Part shown: positions 21,503 through 34,700 of the stretch, in pieces
Layout of the letters: each line of letters opens with the position of its first letter
Position numbering within the stretch: the stretch's first letter is position 1
Source of the DNA: Periconia sp. R9002
Taxonomy: Eukaryota > Ascomycota > Dothideomycetes > Pleosporales > Periconiaceae
Assembly: GCA_023627715.1 (NCBI GenBank)
Contig: JAMAHW010000003.1
Location: forward strand, 434,001 to 498,000
Length of the DNA: 64,000 nucleotides
Direction of reading: 5' to 3'
Notes under the pieces: model-generated
The model's database searches: none
Told to the model about the DNA's origin: nothing
What the model saw: only the letters and a program-made list of their open reading frames with translations
Program-made: the position numbers and the translations under genes

Positions 21503-23617
21503 ATGTACGGTGCTAATCAGGCCTACAATGTGGCCGATCCGAGTGCGCAAGTCCCGACACAATTGGTGCGTGTTGTTGTAAGCTCCAACTTTCGCAATCC
21601 TCTTACTGACCTGCTAGCTTCCACACGTCCATCTGATCTCCCAATACCGCTTTCCCACAGTTGCCTCACTGCAGCCACCACACGCTCTCGAATACCTCCT
21701 CAAAGGCCCATCCATTGTCAAGGATGCGGCTGCTGTCGCCTGGACATATCTTCCTCAGCCGCCAGCAGACGGCACTGTGCTTTTGACCTGGCAGGCGCCG
21801 CGTTTACAAACACACTTCGCCTCAGATGGAATGGTATGGGCCGATCCGGAAGTGGCTTTTGATATGAATATCAGGGGTTATGTATGCTCTCCTCTCTTTC
21901 AAGGGTCTGCGCATAGATGTCTAACACCCCATAGCAAATTCAAATCTTCGTCCACAAATGCGGTTACCACTATCCTCATGAACAAGTCGCCAGCCACGCT
22001 CGCTACCGCTACAGGATTGCAAATGGGCCTAGCGGCACCTTCGATCCTAACCTTTGGATAGTACACTACACCTTGGCAGAGCAAAACATCCGGATGCCCG
22101 CAAATCAAATTCCTATATCAAGAGATGTCCACGCACAGTTTAACATGCGCGCTCAGCTTCAGAGTGCAGGGCAGCTAGTGCGCAAAGAGTTCATGCTCTA
22201 CGACAATGCAAACTGGCCGAAGGTGGAATTCGCACAGCCTGCTGCGCGAGGGCAGCAAGCGTATTATAATCCCATGCAGAGGCCCCAACCATATCAGAAC
22301 GGCGTGGGCCCACCACCAGCCAAGCGCCAGCGTGGCGCAAACCAACCGCCCGTGCGTGCAGCAGGTCCTGCCAGTATTGTTCCAGACACCGCGCTAGAGG
22401 ACGAGGAAAATTCGACTCAGGACATTTTCGACTTCATGACTCCTCGAGAGATTAGTCTTTCCAGATATAAACAACACCACGAGTGGATGGAGGAAATCTT
22501 CGCTTCTCCTCACACAATCGGGAAGATTAAGCCAATTGATCTTGGGTTTGGACTCATGGGTGAACTGGCTCCATTGACTGCAAACATTCTAGATGCTCCT
22601 GCTGGCGACGCCCCTGTTGATGCCATTGGTGAACCAAATCCGGACTACAAGAATAAAGTCAAAACCTATGAAAAATTACGGCCAGAGCAACTCAAAGAAT
22701 TTGAAAGCCGTGTTGCAACCTATATTTCGAAAGAGGAGGCTGAGATTGAAAAAATGAAAGCTGCGCATGCCAAGAAAATGGCTGCCCTCAAGAAGTCACG
22801 AACATATATCAAAGCTGAACGCCGACTGAGAGACGCAAACCATCCCTACGATGCTGACAAGGGTGGTGCGGATCCTCTGGATACTGTCGTAAAAGATTTG
22901 GAGAAGTCGGCGGGCATCGAGTTCGATACGAAGAAAGTAGTGGTATGCGTAGATAAGGGAGGTTTCATGGAAGTGCAGCAACCACCGCCTCAAAAGACAC
23001 AAACTAACGGCAGTGGCACAACACCTTCCAATTCGAATAACGACTCGAATGAGGGAGGGCTGGAAGGCGATAACACCGCTGCAAGCCTGTTGGATCAGTT
23101 CGGGTCTGGGTCGCTGACAGGAACTCCTGGTGGTAATCTCTCGGTCCCTGCATTATCTCAACCACAGAGCCAGTCGCAATCTGCAGTCGCAACACCTGCA
23201 GCGCCAGCAGCTGAGGCAGGGCAGACTTCTTCATTCGATGAGCAAGCTGCAAACCTTGAGACTACCGACAACACTGCAAACGGATTGCTCGATCTCGATG
23301 TCGAAATGTCCGGCACAGGCGGAAAGAGTGGCGAAAGTGACTGGGTTATGGTCGACGAACAGAACAACGGGACTGCGCAACAGACCACACAGGCTCCGGC
23401 TAGTACTGCAACGCCAGTGGATGCAAGTGTACTACCTACCACGAACGTAGACGCGGAAGCTGGAGACATGTTTAGCGGAGAGTTTAGCAACTTCGAGAAT
23501 TTAGACTCTGCTGGAGATGCGCTGGCCGATTTCCCTGCCGATGATGGGATGGGGCTGGATCTGGTGGATGATTCAGCGTTCGGTGATGCTTTTCAAGGAA
23601 TGGGAGAAAATGCATAG
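21503..23617 (+). CDS. SSR4: SWI/SNF and RSC complex subunit Ssr4-like (DUF1750)
   Basis: Three exons: 21503-21565, 21618-21881 and 21935-23617, about 669 aa. The N-terminal DUF1750/Ssr4 domain is clear once spliced: LPHVHLISQYRFPTV, AWTYLPQPPADGTVLLTWQ, MNIRGYQIQIFVHKCGYHYP and IVHYTLAEQN. A central conserved segment follows (DFMTPREISLSRYKQHHEWM; GFGLMGELAPLTANILDAP), then a coiled coil (EEAEIEKMKAAHAKKMAALK) and a long acidic, Gln/Ser/Thr-rich tail. Ssr4 is a fungal-specific subunit shared by SWI/SNF and RSC remodellers (shown in fission yeast), so nuclear location and a chromatin role are inferred. Both introns are about 52 bp. Confidence 0.88.
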
Positions 23618-24847
23618 GATGCATCCAGGTCTTCTTCATCCTCATACAGGTTTGATGGTGCACTCTAGGAGTGAATAGGTTATATGCTTTGTATTGATTA
23701 TGGTAGGTGTTATGATTGGCGTTTATACTGAGACAAGGAGGCTCAGTGCGTCTAATTTATTTCTTATGAATCGGGAGTTAGGACTTCTAGTCGGCTTACG
23801 TTGGCTCAATTCGCCTCTTTTGTCTTCCAAATCACGCCAGTCAACACGCGATCCTCATATCCTCGACTTTCGTTCCTGACCCCTTGCGTGCCGTTTCAAA
23901 TTAATTAGCACATCGACAACAAGCATTCACCTAGATTCACATGTTGCTCGTGTCACCACCATACACAAGGTTACATTCTCCGTCTCGCTTATACGAGAAA
24001 GCTACTCTCATGATGGTCTTCGATAACCGTCCTGCAATTTTTAGTCTGATATAACGAGCTCCTGGATTCAGACCTGAGGCTGACACCAGCCGTGAGAAAC
24101 CCGGCATATTCCCGCCGTAATCCAAAGGAGACAAAGGTGACTGGCATGCGATTGTATCATGGCTAACCTGTTGCTCAGAGCAACGCCACCAGCCGTCCAA
24201 CGTCACACAATATCGTCTCAGTCACCATTTGTGCATTAGCCGAATGGCCTCTATCGGCCGCAAAATTTCTACGTCACTCAGCGTACACCACAAGATGCTA
24301 TAGAAGCAAACTCATCGTGGCGGAGACGGCTTTGCCATTGGGTTCTCATGGAGCATCTAGCGCCATAATCCACTTGGTTTGCTACCATTATGCGGCCAAA
24401 TATGTTATCGAGCAGGAAGAACCGATCCAATTGACCGATCAACATCGTAGTTTACAGCGAAGACAGTCTGGAACTAGCGTGTGTACATCCCGCCGCAAAT
24501 CCCCTAAAGAGTATATTAATAGCTCGCAAATGAGGTGTCCTCCAGTCAACTTGCAAGCCGGAGTCTCACAGTTCAAAAACACTGAAGGCGCCACAGCATT
24601 CTCCGTTTCCCGTTCGCAGATGGATACTCCACTGTACTTCCATATATATTGATATGAATTTGCATGGGCTTGTCCGGCTGTCACAGGTACAAGGTGGTAC
24701 AACTACACAGAAGCACTGATCATTTTCGCCTGAGATTGAACATTTGATTTGTGTTCTCACCAACTCCCACCATCATTTGATGCCTTTGGAGCACGGCGTC
24801 TCCCATGCTGTTGTTTTCCTCCTCTACCGTCCCACGCCGTTGCTACA
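23618..24847. other. Intergenic
   Basis: 1.2 kb without a supportable gene. Neither strand shows a frame with family features, and no repeats with clear ends were seen. Confidence 0.5.
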
Positions 24848-27617
24848 ATGAATAAATGCAGATCCATGGCCATCCAAACACGGGCGTGCAGTAGCAAATC
24901 CACAGGGACGTGCTTCCTCTTCTTGGCCATCATTTTGGTCTCAACAATCGTCGCAGGCTCTCCGATCTCCTCTGATGACTTGCGGCGTCGGCAGCATACC
25001 GCACCTAGCCTTGATAGTCGACAGTACAGCGGGGTTTTCTCTGTGCTAGGTATCGCCGGATTGGACGGACAAGACGGGAAAGCATACCCACGACTCGAGA
25101 TTCGCGAACTAGAGAAACGCAAGACACAGTGGAATTTGTTCATCTTGGGGCTTCAGCGTTTGCAAAATGCGAGTCAGGGCGATACCCTGTCCTATTTCCA
25201 AATAGCTGGTATGTTCGAATCTTTTCCTCAGTCTTTGTGCTATCTCGTCGCTTTCAGGTTTTAGATAATTGATCGAATGTGATGAGATTGAAGATATGGC
25301 TCAGTGCTTGAGAACAGTCACTGTGAGTTTCTTCGATGCTAAGAGTAGTTCCTGTAGGAATCCACGGTCGACCATGGGTAGCTTGGGATGGAGTTGCAGG
25401 TGACTCGAACAGCCTACAGCATGGCTACTGTCAGCACAGCAGCGCCCTGTTTCCCACATGGCATCGACCCTACCTAGCGCTTTTCGAAGTACGATCCTAA
25501 CCAATGCCCCTATATAGCTCGACATCTGACTTATATTTCCAGGAATCGCTCTACCTGAACGCTCGCCAAGTAATCTCCGAATTCCCTGACGGGAAACTAA
25601 AAAGCGACTACACAACCGCCCTCCGCGATCTACGACTTCCCTACTGGGATTGGGCGGCGATTCCCCCTACCGGCGAAGGCTCGCTGCCCAACTCTCTTCA
25701 ACGGCCAACGTTAAGCGTTGATCTTCCGAGCGGGCCCTCGGAGGTCCCCAACCCGCTATACGCTTTTAAATTTCAATCCATCCCTGACTGGGAAGCCGAG
25801 GACGACACACGGTGGAAGGAATGGCAGGAAACCGTGCGACATCCGACAACACTAGATGCAGATGCCGTCAGCCAGAATAACCTGGTAGCTAGTATGCTTG
25901 ATGGGAATCGTATGAGCATGCAAACCAGAGTGTACAGCTTGTTGGCGTGGCAACATGAGTATCTGCCCATGAGCAACAAATTGCAGGTGGGAGATAGTTT
26001 GGAAAGCATACATGGGACAATTCATGATACGGTTGGAGGTGATGGGCACATGCTCTGGTTGCAGTACTCAGCCTTTGATCCGATTTTCTGGTTGCATCAC
26101 GCGTAGGTACACCCTGTGTTTTTTCAACGTCATGGAGGTTACTCTGACAACTTAATAGGAACGTTGATCGACTCATCGTTATATGGCAGGAATTGGTAAG
26201 GAGTTGGTCTCACTTGCATCCTGCGCGACACGAGCATATCCACAATGCTTGCATACTTACCACGCACTCATTCTTCAATTGTAGTCAAAATTGCTAATTC
26301 CGTCTTTTCACTCATAGAATCGCGATCATTGGATTTCAGTCAACTCCACCAACCAGGAATCTTCCTTCGCCATTCCATCAGGCACGGTAGTAAACGCACA
26401 AACTCGTAAGTCATTTTCCTCGCAATATCCTTTCCAAAGCCCCACCTCAAGGAAGCTAATCAGCAAACAACAGCCCTCAAGCCCTTCCGGAAATCGGACT
26501 CCAACAATGACTTCTGGACCTCCGAAGCCGTCCGCGACTGGCGCGTCTTTGGTTACACCTACAACGACGTCCACAACTTGACCGCCGAAGACACGCTTAT
26601 CAGCCGGATCAACGCACTCTACGGACCCGATGCCGTCCCACGCACCTACAACTACAGCGACAGCATCACCAATTTCAACCAAACCTACGGCCCCTCACCT
26701 CCACCTCCGCCTCCAGGCTCGAATATTCCAATCCCACTACCGGACGCCAACACCACCATCAACCACAAAATAAAGAGAACGGCGATGACAAACGTTGCGC
26801 TAACAAGAAATGAGAAAAGATCACTCGCACTCACAGACGCACTATCCTTCACTCACCGCCGTCAATACACAATAACCGTCTCCCTCTATGCATCATCCAT
26901 CAAGGGCTCTCTGAAATTCTACTTCTTCCTCGCCGACCCCATCTCGCAGCTCGTAGACTCATGGGTCGACGAGACAGGTTTCGTAGGCGTGTCTAGCATC
27001 CTTGCGACGACGTCGTCCTCGACCTCGCCAGATGATAGTGATGGGAGTGTATCATATACGAACAGGAAGAAAGGCAAGCATGGTGGAGGGCGAGGTGGAG
27101 GTCATTGGGGATACGGCGGAAAGGCAGTAGAGCAGAGGAAAAAATCGAATACTATCGTCCCGCTCACGGCGGCTTTGGAAGGGAAGATGCGTATTGGTGA
27201 GCTGGCTAGTTTGGAAGAGCACGTTGTGGAGAGGTTTTTGAGGGCGAGGCTGAGGTGGAGGGTGGTTGTTGTAAGTTGCTCTTTCCTTTTCTCTTTCTCC
27301 CCGCCTTACTTGGATTCATGGTCTCTGCACTTCCGCCCTACCCCTCACCCTCTGCTCATCTATTAGGAAAGAAGTTTGCAAAAACCACGCTAAGCACAAT
27401 CATAAAATAGGCAAATACCGAAAAACCACAGCACCGATACAATTCCCCCGCAGCTCCTGCCCACCAGCTCCAAGATGACGACGGACTCCAGATTTCGGTT
27501 GTCTGGCAGGAGATTGAACCTGCGCGATCGGCGCTTGAGTTTCCACATCCTGTGGGGAGTGAGCATCTTTTGCGTGCAGCGAGTAAGCAGGAGATGAGAA
27601 ATGGTGGGTTTTTGTAA
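24848..27617 (+). CDS. Tyrosinase (type 3 copper monophenol/diphenol oxidase)
   Basis: Seven exons: 24848-25208, 25358-25488, 25543-26102, 26159-26195, 26318-26405, 26474-27270 and 27411-27617, about 726 aa. CuA ligands: His123 (GIHG), His147 (GYCQH, with the Cys145 that forms the thioether in fungal tyrosinases) and His156 (FPTWHRPY). CuB ligands: His321 and His325 (SIHGTIHD) and His349/350 ([13 protein letters not shown], split by intron 3). A hydrophobic segment near residues 22-38 acts as signal or anchor. The long C-terminal part, removed in mature fungal tyrosinases, includes a His/Gly/Lys-rich stretch ([18 protein letters not shown]). The last exon starts after TAG at 27410, not at the nearer TAG at 27366, because it reads [15 protein letters not shown] and stays open. 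Role: oxidation of phenols to quinones, melanin-type pigment. Confidence 0.9.
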
Positions 27618-27931
27618 AAAAAAAGGGTGGAGAATGGGAGTGGTTAGAATGCACCAAGGGAAGGTGAGAAGAGTATTGAAATTTGACCTGCAACACACTG
27701 ATACTGCATACATGAAGTTACTAAATATATATTTAGCTGAGTTCAATTTATTCCTAAATCCCAAGTCCTGGTTTTGCAATTCGTGCACTTCCTAGACTAG
27801 CTCTGATATGCATACTACTCACTCTCGGCAGCCAACAAACGAAAAAGATCAAATCAAGACCACAACCAAACAACAATCTCTTCATTGACAACAGTACCCC
27901 ATCCACCAGACAGAGAACCAAACCGAAACCA

Positions 27932-29053
27932 TCACACCCTATGTACAAACACATGCAAGCTTTGACCCCCAGGCCGATTCCTCTTATTATCCCACCCAGC
28001 ATCCCCAATCGTCAACACGCGACTCATCGCCTCATCATACACAAAAGTCTGTCCCTTCTCCCACATCCCATTCACCATCTCATGACACTCGGTAATCGCC
28101 CACCCCTCACAATCATCCTGCAGATTCGGCATGCAAACCTGAATCATCCGATTCATCCCCGTCGACGTACTAAGATGCAAAATCTCCACCTCCATCGGAT
28201 TTCCATGATTGAGCCAGGGGTAGAACGGGTACGTAGGATCCAGACCAGGCGGCGCTTTCAACACATGAACAATAGCGTGAGAACCAGACTCAACATGCGT
28301 AGCGCCAGGCGGGATACCACCAGCCACAATCGTCGGATCTTCTTGCGCCGGCTGCTCGTTACCAGTCGCCTCTGTGATCATAGCCGGAGCAGGTTGCTGC
28401 ATCCCAGGCCAAAACCCACCACCAAAGCCTCCACCACCACACATACCCATCCCAAAAGGTAACCCCATACCAAACCCACCACCACCACCACCCATCAACC
28501 CCCCACCAAACCCAAACCCATGCCCAGGCGCAACAACCGCAGGCGCACCAACCCCACCACACCCCCAACTCGGCTCACAAGATGCAAACGGCGCGACGAC
28601 GGCTGGATCGATCCCCGGAGGCGGCGGCGGCATGTCCGCAGGCGCATACCCTACATTCGGCGCGCCAGGCACGCACGCTCCGCGGGATGTACTCGGGTTC
28701 CCCATCAAACCAGGCGTGTTCCACGGCATGCGAGGTGTCGCGAGGGGCCCGGCGCTTTGTACGCCGCCGAAGCCCATTCCGCCGAAGGGGCCGAAGGGGA
28801 GGGGCATGCCGCCCATGCCCATTCCCATGCCCATGGCGAAGTTGAAGAGGGGAGGAGGGGGTGGGAGGATGCCGAAGGGGTAGGTGGGTGGGATGGGGGT
28901 GTTGTCTTGGTGAGGGGGGGTGGGGGTTGGGGAGGGGAGAGGTGCGGTGGTGATGGGGGGTGGTGGTGGGTCGCGGTCGAGATTGACGTTTGCGCCACCG
29001 TTGATGGGCCAGGGGTGGCCTAGGGGTGGTGGTGCTGCAGCAGCGGCGGCCAT
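27932..29053 (-). CDS. Pro/Gly-rich protein with a conserved-looking C-terminal domain
   Basis: Single exon, 373 aa, starting MAAAAAAPPPLGHPWPINGG. Residues 1-230 are low complexity: proline runs, then Gly-Met repeats (GMGMGMGG, GGLMGGGGGGFG, MGMCGGGGFGGGF). From about residue 255 the sequence becomes ordinary and globular: SHAIVHVLKAPPGLDPTYPF, then WLNHGNPMEVEILHLSTST, PNLQDDCEGWAITECHE and GQTFVYDEAMSRVLTIGDAGW. I do not recognise this domain. Stop-free ORFs on the plus strand across the same span are shadows of its composition. It converges with the tyrosinase gene, 314 bp apart. No signal peptide. Confidence 0.68.
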   Translation of the reverse strand: MAAAAAAPPPLGHPWPINGGANVNLDRDPPPPPITTAPLPSPTPTPPHQDNTPIPPTYPFGILPPPPPLFNFAMGMGMGMGGMPLPFGPFGGMGFGGVQSAGPLATPRMPWNTPGLMGNPSTSRGACVPGAPNVGYAPADMPPPPPGIDPAVVAPFASCEPSWGCGGVGAPAVVAPGHGFGFGGGLMGGGGGGFGMGLPFGMGMCGGGGFGGGFWPGMQQPAPAMITEATGNEQPAQEDPTIVAGGIPPGATHVESGSHAIVHVLKAPPGLDPTYPFYPWLNHGNPMEVEILHLSTSTGMNRMIQVCMPNLQDDCEGWAITECHEMVNGMWEKGQTFVYDEAMSRVLTIGDAGWDNKRNRPGGQSLHVFVHRV

Positions 29054-29488
29054 GGTGATGTTATTGGGAGTTGGGGAGTGACTGTGTTGTTGGTGAGGTG
29101 TGGAAAGGATGGACTGGTGGTATGTGGAAAAAAGATGGACTGTGGTGAGGTGTGGATAGGACAGACATGGTGTATTTTGAAGGGATTATATATGAGTCGT
29201 GGTGAGGGTTTGCAATGGATTGTGAAGATTTGAGTCATTTGACATTTAAGGATGAAATGGATACGTGGTTGCTTCATCATTGGAAATGCATTGAATATGG
29301 TGATGCTGGGAGCGTGAATGTTGAATGGTCGTAGGAATGTTACCACCGATCTCGATTAGGAACGTGACATGTCAAACACCGTAGCCACGTCACTATAATC
29401 AATCAGCAATAAACGCAAGAACATAATTCAAGTATGTCTCTCGCATATGAGTCGACCGTATTCGTGTTGTCCATGCGTGAATCCACAT
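29054..29488. other. Intergenic
   Basis: 5' flank of the Pro/Gly-rich gene and 3' flank of dihydroorotase. GT-rich near 29080-29170. No gene seen. Confidence 0.5.
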
Positions 29489-31141
29489 TCACTTCCACTC
29501 GACACTCCACGTCGCCTCGCCCCTTCGGAACGGCACCACCTCGACCTCAACCCCGTCTTTCCTCAGCACATCAACAACCTTCTCCTGACCCTTCCTCACT
29601 ACAATCTTCTCGCCTTTCTCAGCAACCTGATAGAACTTCCTTCCCCAGCCGGAGAAAAAGCCCTCCAAGACCTCCTTCGTGACCTGCTCTTCCTCAATCA
29701 CACCCCTCTCGACTCCCTTGGCCAGCGCGTCGAGCACATACCCCACGGCATACGGCTGTGTGAAGACGCCAGCAGCGACTTTGTCCTCGCCTCTCTTCTT
29801 ACCTGAAGGATGCGGCGCGCTGTCTGTGCCCAGGAAGAACCTTCCCTCGCTGCTCACGACGGCGCGGAGCAGGGCATCGCGGTCTTCGGGGGTCTTGGCG
29901 ACTGGCTTGCAGAAGTGGAATGGGTCGCCGGCCCAGTCGTCGATGATGAGACTTAGGTGGTGTGCGGTGATTGTTCCGGCGACGGAGGGGCCACAGGCGC
30001 GGACGGTCTCAAGCGCCGCGGCGGTGCTGCAGTGTTCGAGGATGATGCGGAGTTTGGGGAAGCGGGTGTGTAGGTTCTTGAGGGTGGGTAGGAAGGCGGG
30101 TTCGGCGTTGAGGATGGTGATTGCTGTTGCTGGGTTTGAGGAGGATGTGGGAGCGTGGGAAGGAGTAGAGGGGACTTCGCCGTGGAGGTTGAGGATCATG
30201 TTTTGGGCTTCCATTTCCGCGAAGACGGGGTAAAAGGTTTCGTAGTCTAGGACGCCGGATGAGGAGTTCTGTCGATATTTCGTTAGTCTTTGTGGTGTAC
30301 GAGTACGAATGCTTTACAAGTTCACTATGCAAAGCCTTTTTGCTTCTGTTTCTTTCCCGGTGAATCTTGTTTGAGAACACCGAGCGCGGTCATATACATC
30401 TGCCGTGCAGGCATATTTCTTCTCGCAGCATAATTTCGTCTGACCGCCCTTCCCAAGTCTCTCCTCAAACATCACTCCTCCACAACCACAGAAAGATAGT
30501 ACAGAGATTAAAAAAAAAACTCTCACTCACCGTAGTAACACCAGCCGGATAACTCTTAACTCCCGTCACCCCAGCCTTCTTCGCCTCCCGAATCACCTCA
30601 GGCGTGATGCTCTCGTGGAGGTAGAGACTCATGTGATACTCCACATTTGGCTCGATCTTCTGCAGGCGCTCCTTGTACTCGAGGCACTGCTGCACGGTTG
30701 TAACAGGCGGGACAAGGTTAGGCTGTGCATAAGTGAGTTAGCGAGGGAAGGAGAGGATTGTTGATGTTGTATGCTAGGGCATGTAGAGGCTTGCGGATTG
30801 GTTTTCTAAGCTTTGGGGTGGGCAAAGGGGGGTTGCGATGATGGTAGATTTGGTTAAAGACGCTCTAAATGACTGGTTTGAAAGAGATATTGGTTTCCTG
30901 GAAAAGAAACCGAAGAAGCATTCATTTTCCATACAAATCACTATCCCTCCCCAACCAAAAAAAAAAGAGAACACCATCACGGAATAAGACAAGACTCAAA
31001 ACTCACCATCACGTAAACCGTATCCGCACCGCCCTTCCTAATCGTCGGCGTGACCAACTTGGCCATCTCCCCATCCCGCAAATGCACATGCGCGTCAAAC
31101 GCCGCGGGGAGCTCGATCTCGTTCCACTGCGTGAAACCCAT
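29489..31141 (-). CDS. URA4: Dihydroorotase (PyrC type)
   Basis: Three exons: 31141-31007, 30722-30531 and 30268-29489, about 368 aa, all phase 0. Catalyses reversible cyclisation of carbamoyl aspartate to dihydroorotate, the third step of de novo pyrimidine synthesis. Metal ligands are visible in order: the DAHVHLRDGEM signature, SYPAGVTT with the lysine normally carboxylated just before it (VKSYPAG), LNLHGE, LEHCST and FLGTDSAPH. The amidohydrolase fold of PyrC (YPVFAEMEAQNM, HHLSLIIDDW) is complete. Introns are larger than usual in this window (284 and 262 bp). The first exon encodes MGFTQWNEIELPAAFDAHVH. Confidence 0.95.
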
Positions 31142-31758
31142 TGTGCTCACGGATTCTTTCTACTATTTCACGATCTCGAGGAATCCTAACAAATATCTCT
31201 TTTCTTCTTTTCCTTCCGATTGGATCAACGGGCGGAAATGGTGGAATATATTTATGGAGATTTGGGGGGGATTGTGAGGGTTGAGGGATGTTTTGGGTAG
31301 TGCGTTCGATTTCTGCCCGCACTAGGCTTGATTGGGGGTGGGCCGAGAAAGGGTCTCTTTTCTTACTCTCACGGTTTTGAATGGTGGAGTTGGATTGATT
31401 GAGCACTGTTCGTTCGTGAGAGATAAAGACGGCAGAGATGAAATGGAACCATGCAATGATATTGAATACTTGATTAGTTTGTTGTTTTGACTTCTGTGGA
31501 TGCGCGATGAGGAAGAAAATAGGAATTCTCCACACTACGCACATGCGCGCGCGCTCCCATCCAAAAGTCTCGCAAATATGCATAATGCTTCCGTCAAAGC
31601 CAAGGGGTATCTCAAGTCAGATTCCGCTATGCACGAACGCTGAGATCCAAACACTAAATAGAAGAATATGGAAAGAAGAAGAAAGAATGTGTTAGCAAAT
31701 CCCTCACGTTCAAATAATCCCTTCCCCCGCCTTCAACTGCCTTTCATTCGTGGAAGAC
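31142..31758. other. Intergenic
   Basis: Promoter of dihydroorotase and 3' flank of dim-2. No gene with coding character. Confidence 0.5.
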
Positions 31759-34700
31759 CTATGCGTAAGGTCGTGAATCTCTCATGTTTTCATCTTTTTT
31801 GGCCAAAGTCTCTGGCTTTTTATGCCAAGCTTTGGGCGTAAACTCCACACTCAGACCAGAATGACGGGTTCTTCTGGAAGATGAGTCATGAGTCCACGAG
31901 TCTGCTCTACCTGCCGGTTCAGGTGTGAAGGGATTTGAGTCCGTTTGATCGTTCTGTGTACTGTCTCGCTTTGGCTTTTTGTGTGCTTGTAGATCTGGAT
32001 TGCTCCGATCGAAGGTAGAAAGCTTTGTCTGGAACTCCACCTCCTCTTCATATACACGCTTATTGGAGACTGGCACGGATGGTAGGCTATGTGTGGGCGG
32101 GAGCACGACCTTCGTCAGCCAGGCCATAGAGATCTCTTCAGAAGTTGTACTTGAGTCTGAGAAAATGGGTTTCTCGCTTGCCGGAAGATTGTCCTCATCC
32201 TGAGACACCTCAGTTGCGGGAGTTGATGTGCCTGTCGATTTGCGGGCAAAACTGTTCTGAACAGTCGATGTGACCAGACCTGCCTTCTTTATGAAACATG
32301 GCAGGGGAGCATCGAGAAAGCTTTCACCGCTGTACGAGTCGAAGACAACATCACTCTGGTTGTCCGGCCCGAGGCTGTTCTCAAAAGCATGTCGCAGAGC
32401 TAGACCCAATGGCTCCGACAGGTGTCTGTCCACAGCGTTACCGACCATCCGCATCTGCGCAGACATTGGCCCAATAATGACAACAGAAGAAGGTATGCCT
32501 TGGGTCACCCTCGCTTCCTCTATGGTATATTGGCGATCCTGAGCCCAATGGACGGTTGCTCCTTGTCTCGAATCCGTTGGACTCGGCTGTGTGGTAATGG
32601 TAGGCACAAGTCCATGTTCCTCTATCCGTCTGTACGACTTCCCGATTTCTTTGCGGTGTTCGAATAGTTCTGGTGGTACAAGGCCACAATTCGAAGCCTC
32701 TTTCAAACCCATCCCTGGGGGATCCTTTGGAACCAAGGCTATGATTTTGCGGTTGGTTGGATTCATTGGACAATAGATTCGATGGTCTGGATACGGCACG
32801 CAACCACCAATGAGTCCATTCTCAATATTAGGGAGATGGCCAAACGCTTTGCCCGCCGAGACGTACCGAAATGGCGTAAGACATTCTTCTTGTGCCCCAA
32901 ATTTCTGTCCGTTACGTAACTCTCCAACTGTTCTGGATCTAAAATTGTTGTAGTGGGAGTGGGTATATGCCGGCGGAACGATGGGTTGAAGCCCCGGGGC
33001 TGCAATCGATAGGATCAACCGTGATCGCTGCTGGCAGCTCCCGTAATTCCAGGAGCTCATGATAAATTGCTGAACCTGGTAACCCATTGCCACTAGACAC
33101 GATACCAACTGCGAAAGCACCAGCTCGCCCTCATATCCTTTTCTAGTTGATGCCATGTTCACGACATTCTCAAGGAATGCCCACTTAGGGCGATAAAGGT
33201 CGACAAAACTGCAAATTGTAGTGACGTGAGATGCGTTTCGTAAAGAGCCAATGCTCTGCCAATCCTGTTGCAACGTCGAGAATCCTGGGCAAGGGCTGCC
33301 AGCAGCGATTACATCTATTTTACCGATTGACAGGACGACTTCGTGGTCCTTGCCAGCCAACAATGTTGCGAGATAATCGTCCACAGAACCGAGCCATAGT
33401 TTGAGTCTGTCAGGATTCTCTGCATTTGCATGCAGTGTATGTATGGCTTCAGAGCACATGTCCACAGCCCCTTCAAAATCGACCACACCGCTCTGTTCGA
33501 GTCCCTTGTCCAAGTTCCCAAGTCCACTAAACAAACTTAGTCCAGATAGTTTGTTCTGGGGAGATATGGGATCTAATCTCGGAGCTTGACGGAATTGCGA
33601 CGGAGCTGCTCGCAAACGTTCGATACTTGACCCCGTGAGACGTGTCGAGAGCACCCAGTAGTCACCTGCACCATTCCTATCATAAGGAAATGGCAGTCGC
33701 CGGCGTATGATATCTTCCTCAGAAAAATAGCGAACGTGACACCGACGGACCACTCGCGTCAATGGGACTTTGACAAGCTCCTCGCTCAAAACAAGCTCAT
33801 TCTCCAACCGTGGTGTGCGGTGAGCATAGCCTGGGTAATCGGCACAGTCTTTATATCGTAGGAGACGACGTGCTATGATATGTTCTTGCTCGACGCGACA
33901 TACCACCACAGGATTGAGGATTTTCGCGCTATGGTGAGTCACATACACGGTGTCCCCTATAGCTATAGTGGTTTTCGTGTCATCTGCATGGCAACCGCAC
34001 TGGAAGTCGGATTTGCTCAGGGTGACAAATGAGGAGCTCTCAGTTGAGTACTTTTGACGGACAATATAGTCTTTATCAGAGTGGAAGCTGGTGGCAAACC
34101 ATTCAATGCTGCATCGCCCCGCGACTTCAGAAGAGAACAATGGTGGGTCCGAACAATTGCAATGGTCGGAGAAGAATAGTTCATTCTGTACTGGATAATC
34201 TGTCGTAGATATTGTCGTGTCTTCCGGTCGATACATCCAGATAACAAAAAGGCGCTGCGTACCATCACGCATAGGTTTCAAGTCACGCACGTAGGCGAAC
34301 CACTCCTTCGGGCGCTCTCCGTCTGGCTTCTCTTTCCAAATGCGCATCTCTTCATCACTTGGTGTTAAAGAAACCACATCCCCAACTCGGATCTTCCCAA
34401 CGCGATTGTGGCTAGCTTGAGGCAATTCACCGTGGGGTGTGCCGGCGGGGAATCCTAGAAGACGCTTCCTCTCCTCTTGGGCTGCTGCGATTTTGCTGGA
34501 CGGTTGCATCTCCTCCAACATTTTGCTGAAATATCGATTTTTGAAGCAACTGTATGTGTGTGGTGTTGCTATGGTCATCTTCTGTACAAATTTTTGCGGC
34601 TTAATGGACCTGTGGTCGTCTCGCATGCAGTCTCCCCAGAGGTGGTGTTTCGTGAGCAGTTCCCGACTCAAATTGTATACCTCTTGGCTCAAGTAATCGA

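Noticed and set aside
27271..27394. Alternative tyrosinase end using the acceptor at 27366 (ERSLQKPR stop)
   Set aside because: The downstream acceptor at 27410 gives 68 more residues of well-formed sequence in the correct phase, while the nearer one gives only eight residues.
28374..29023. Long plus-strand ORFs rich in Pro, His and Arg
   Set aside because: They are antisense shadows of the Pro/Gly-rich minus-strand gene; composition explains their openness.
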